A stretch of DNA of 64,000 nucleotides from Alphaproteobacteria bacterium. GTDB taxonomy: Bacteria > Pseudomonadota > Alphaproteobacteria > Micavibrionales > Micavibrionaceae. A program made the position numbers and the translations under genes. This document shows positions 63,501 to 64,000 of this stretch, piece by piece; position 1 is the first letter of the stretch; every line of letters begins with the position of its first letter. The notes beneath the pieces are model-generated. The model was not told where the DNA came from and searched no databases. It was given only the letters and a program-made list of their open reading frames with translations. The stretch covers positions 1-64,000 of the forward strand of contig NVTV01000007.1 in NCBI GenBank assembly GCA_002401695.1. The letters are read 5' to 3'.

Positions 63501-64000
63501 AACTCGCTCAATCAAAAAAAATCCTCTTCTTCGGTGGGAAAGGTGGTGTGGGTAAAACCACAATATCTGCTGCGACGGCCCTTGCGCGTGCCAACCAAGG
63601 CGCTAAAGTATTACTTGTATCAACTGACCCGGCTCATAATTTGGGCCATCTGTTTGATCGAAAAATTGGCTCGAAAATCGTTAGTCTTGCAGCTGGTCTT
63701 GATGGCATGGAGCTAGATCCTGAGGAGACGGTAAAGGTGCACATGGAAGAGATTACCAACTCTTTGCACCGGCTAATGCCAATTCAGCTTCGCAGTGAAG
63801 TTGATAAACACATGAAGCTGTCGAAAGACGCGCCAGGCATGCAGGAAGCGGCAATACTCGAGCGCATTGCCGAGGTTGTGGAGCAGGGGGTCAAAGACTA
63901 TGACCTTGTTGTTTTCGATACCGCGCCTTCTGGGCACACGGCAAGGTTAATGGTGCTGCCAGAAATGATGTCGGCCTGGACAGAAGGATTAATTCAGCGC
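63491..64000 (+). CDS. ArsA/GET3-family ATPase (runs off the window)
   Basis: At least 170 residues. Deviant Walker A FFGGKGGVGKTTISAATALA, switch I DPAHNLGHLFD, and DLVVFDTAPSGHTARL as switch II. Start is probably TTG 63491, overlapping the cory-CC-star stop. No arsenic genes are adjacent, so a GET3-like or other cargo role is as likely as arsenite export. C-terminus is beyond the window. Confidence 0.88.
   Translation, partial: MLLELAQSKKILFFGGKGGVGKTTISAATALARANQGAKVLLVSTDPAHNLGHLFDRKIGSKIVSLAAGLDGMELDPEETVKVHMEEITNSLHRLMPIQLRSEVDKHMKLSKDAPGMQEAAILERIAEVVEQGVKDYDLVVFDTAPSGHTARLMVLPEMMSAWTEGLIQR

Overview
The window looks like a gammaproteobacterial chromosome, probably a marine or aquatic lineage. 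The backbone at the right end (ssrA, smpB, ratA, rnfH) is typical of the class and the tmRNA tag reads ANDESYALAA. A host that can insert selenocysteine is implied, because three genes carry in-frame TGA codons exactly where metal-binding cysteines belong, each followed by a SECIS-like hairpin. Species cannot be fixed from sequence alone.

Layout. Almost the whole window (about 125 to 59,524) is one genomic island inserted at the 3' end of ssrA. Both ends carry the same 18-bp ssrA 3'-end sequence, a large tyrosine integrase lies next to ssrA, and the apparent ssrA terminator is stranded at the far left (88-118), 59 kb from its gene. A second, decayed copy of the left end near 6,786-7,030, with an integrase remnant beside it, suggests at least two rounds of insertion. 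From left to right: (i) LysR regulator, carbonic anhydrase, NhaD antiporter and universal stress protein, then IS6-family debris; (ii) 7.5-16.2 kb, a mercury-resistance region with two MerR regulators, merC, merT, merP, merF and merA, three selenocysteine-containing heavy-metal-associated (HMA) proteins, and a second leftward operon with another MerT and an outer-membrane protein; (iii) 16.2-33.8 kb, remnants of a heavy-metal sensor kinase and RND pump, then two intact, divergent heavy-metal RND efflux operons, one ending in a cytochrome c-FTR1 iron permease; (iv) 34-50.5 kb, a serine recombinase and three successive cassettes bordered by copies of a degenerate ~30-bp repeat: an ImmA-like/PIN-like/methyltransferase-fold cassette, a HEPN-like/membrane pair, and a His-Xaa-Ser (Hxs) peptide-modification operon with two glycosyltransferases, a nuclease and a third radical SAM enzyme; (v) 50.5-59.4 kb, a phage-satellite-like end with an XRE regulator, small paralogous HUH-Rep-like proteins and the integrase; (vi) backbone genes to the window end.

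How the parts fit. The mercury genes form a capture-import-reduction chain: periplasmic MerP proteins (one with Cys, two with Sec-x-x-Cys, and a Sec-x-x-Sec protein fused to a thioredoxin domain) pass Hg(II) to MerT/MerC/MerF in the inner membrane and on to MerA, which reduces it to Hg(0). MerR-type promoters with 19-bp spacers precede each unit, and two Sec genes share an identical 15-bp operator. The RND pumps export other metals. The recombinase-linked cassettes look like swappable accessory, possibly defence, cargo. The strongest candidates for something undescribed are the selenoprotein mercury modules, especially the UxxU HMA-thioredoxin fusion and the leftward Sec-MerP/HMA/outer-membrane/MerT operon, and the repeat-bordered cassette array.
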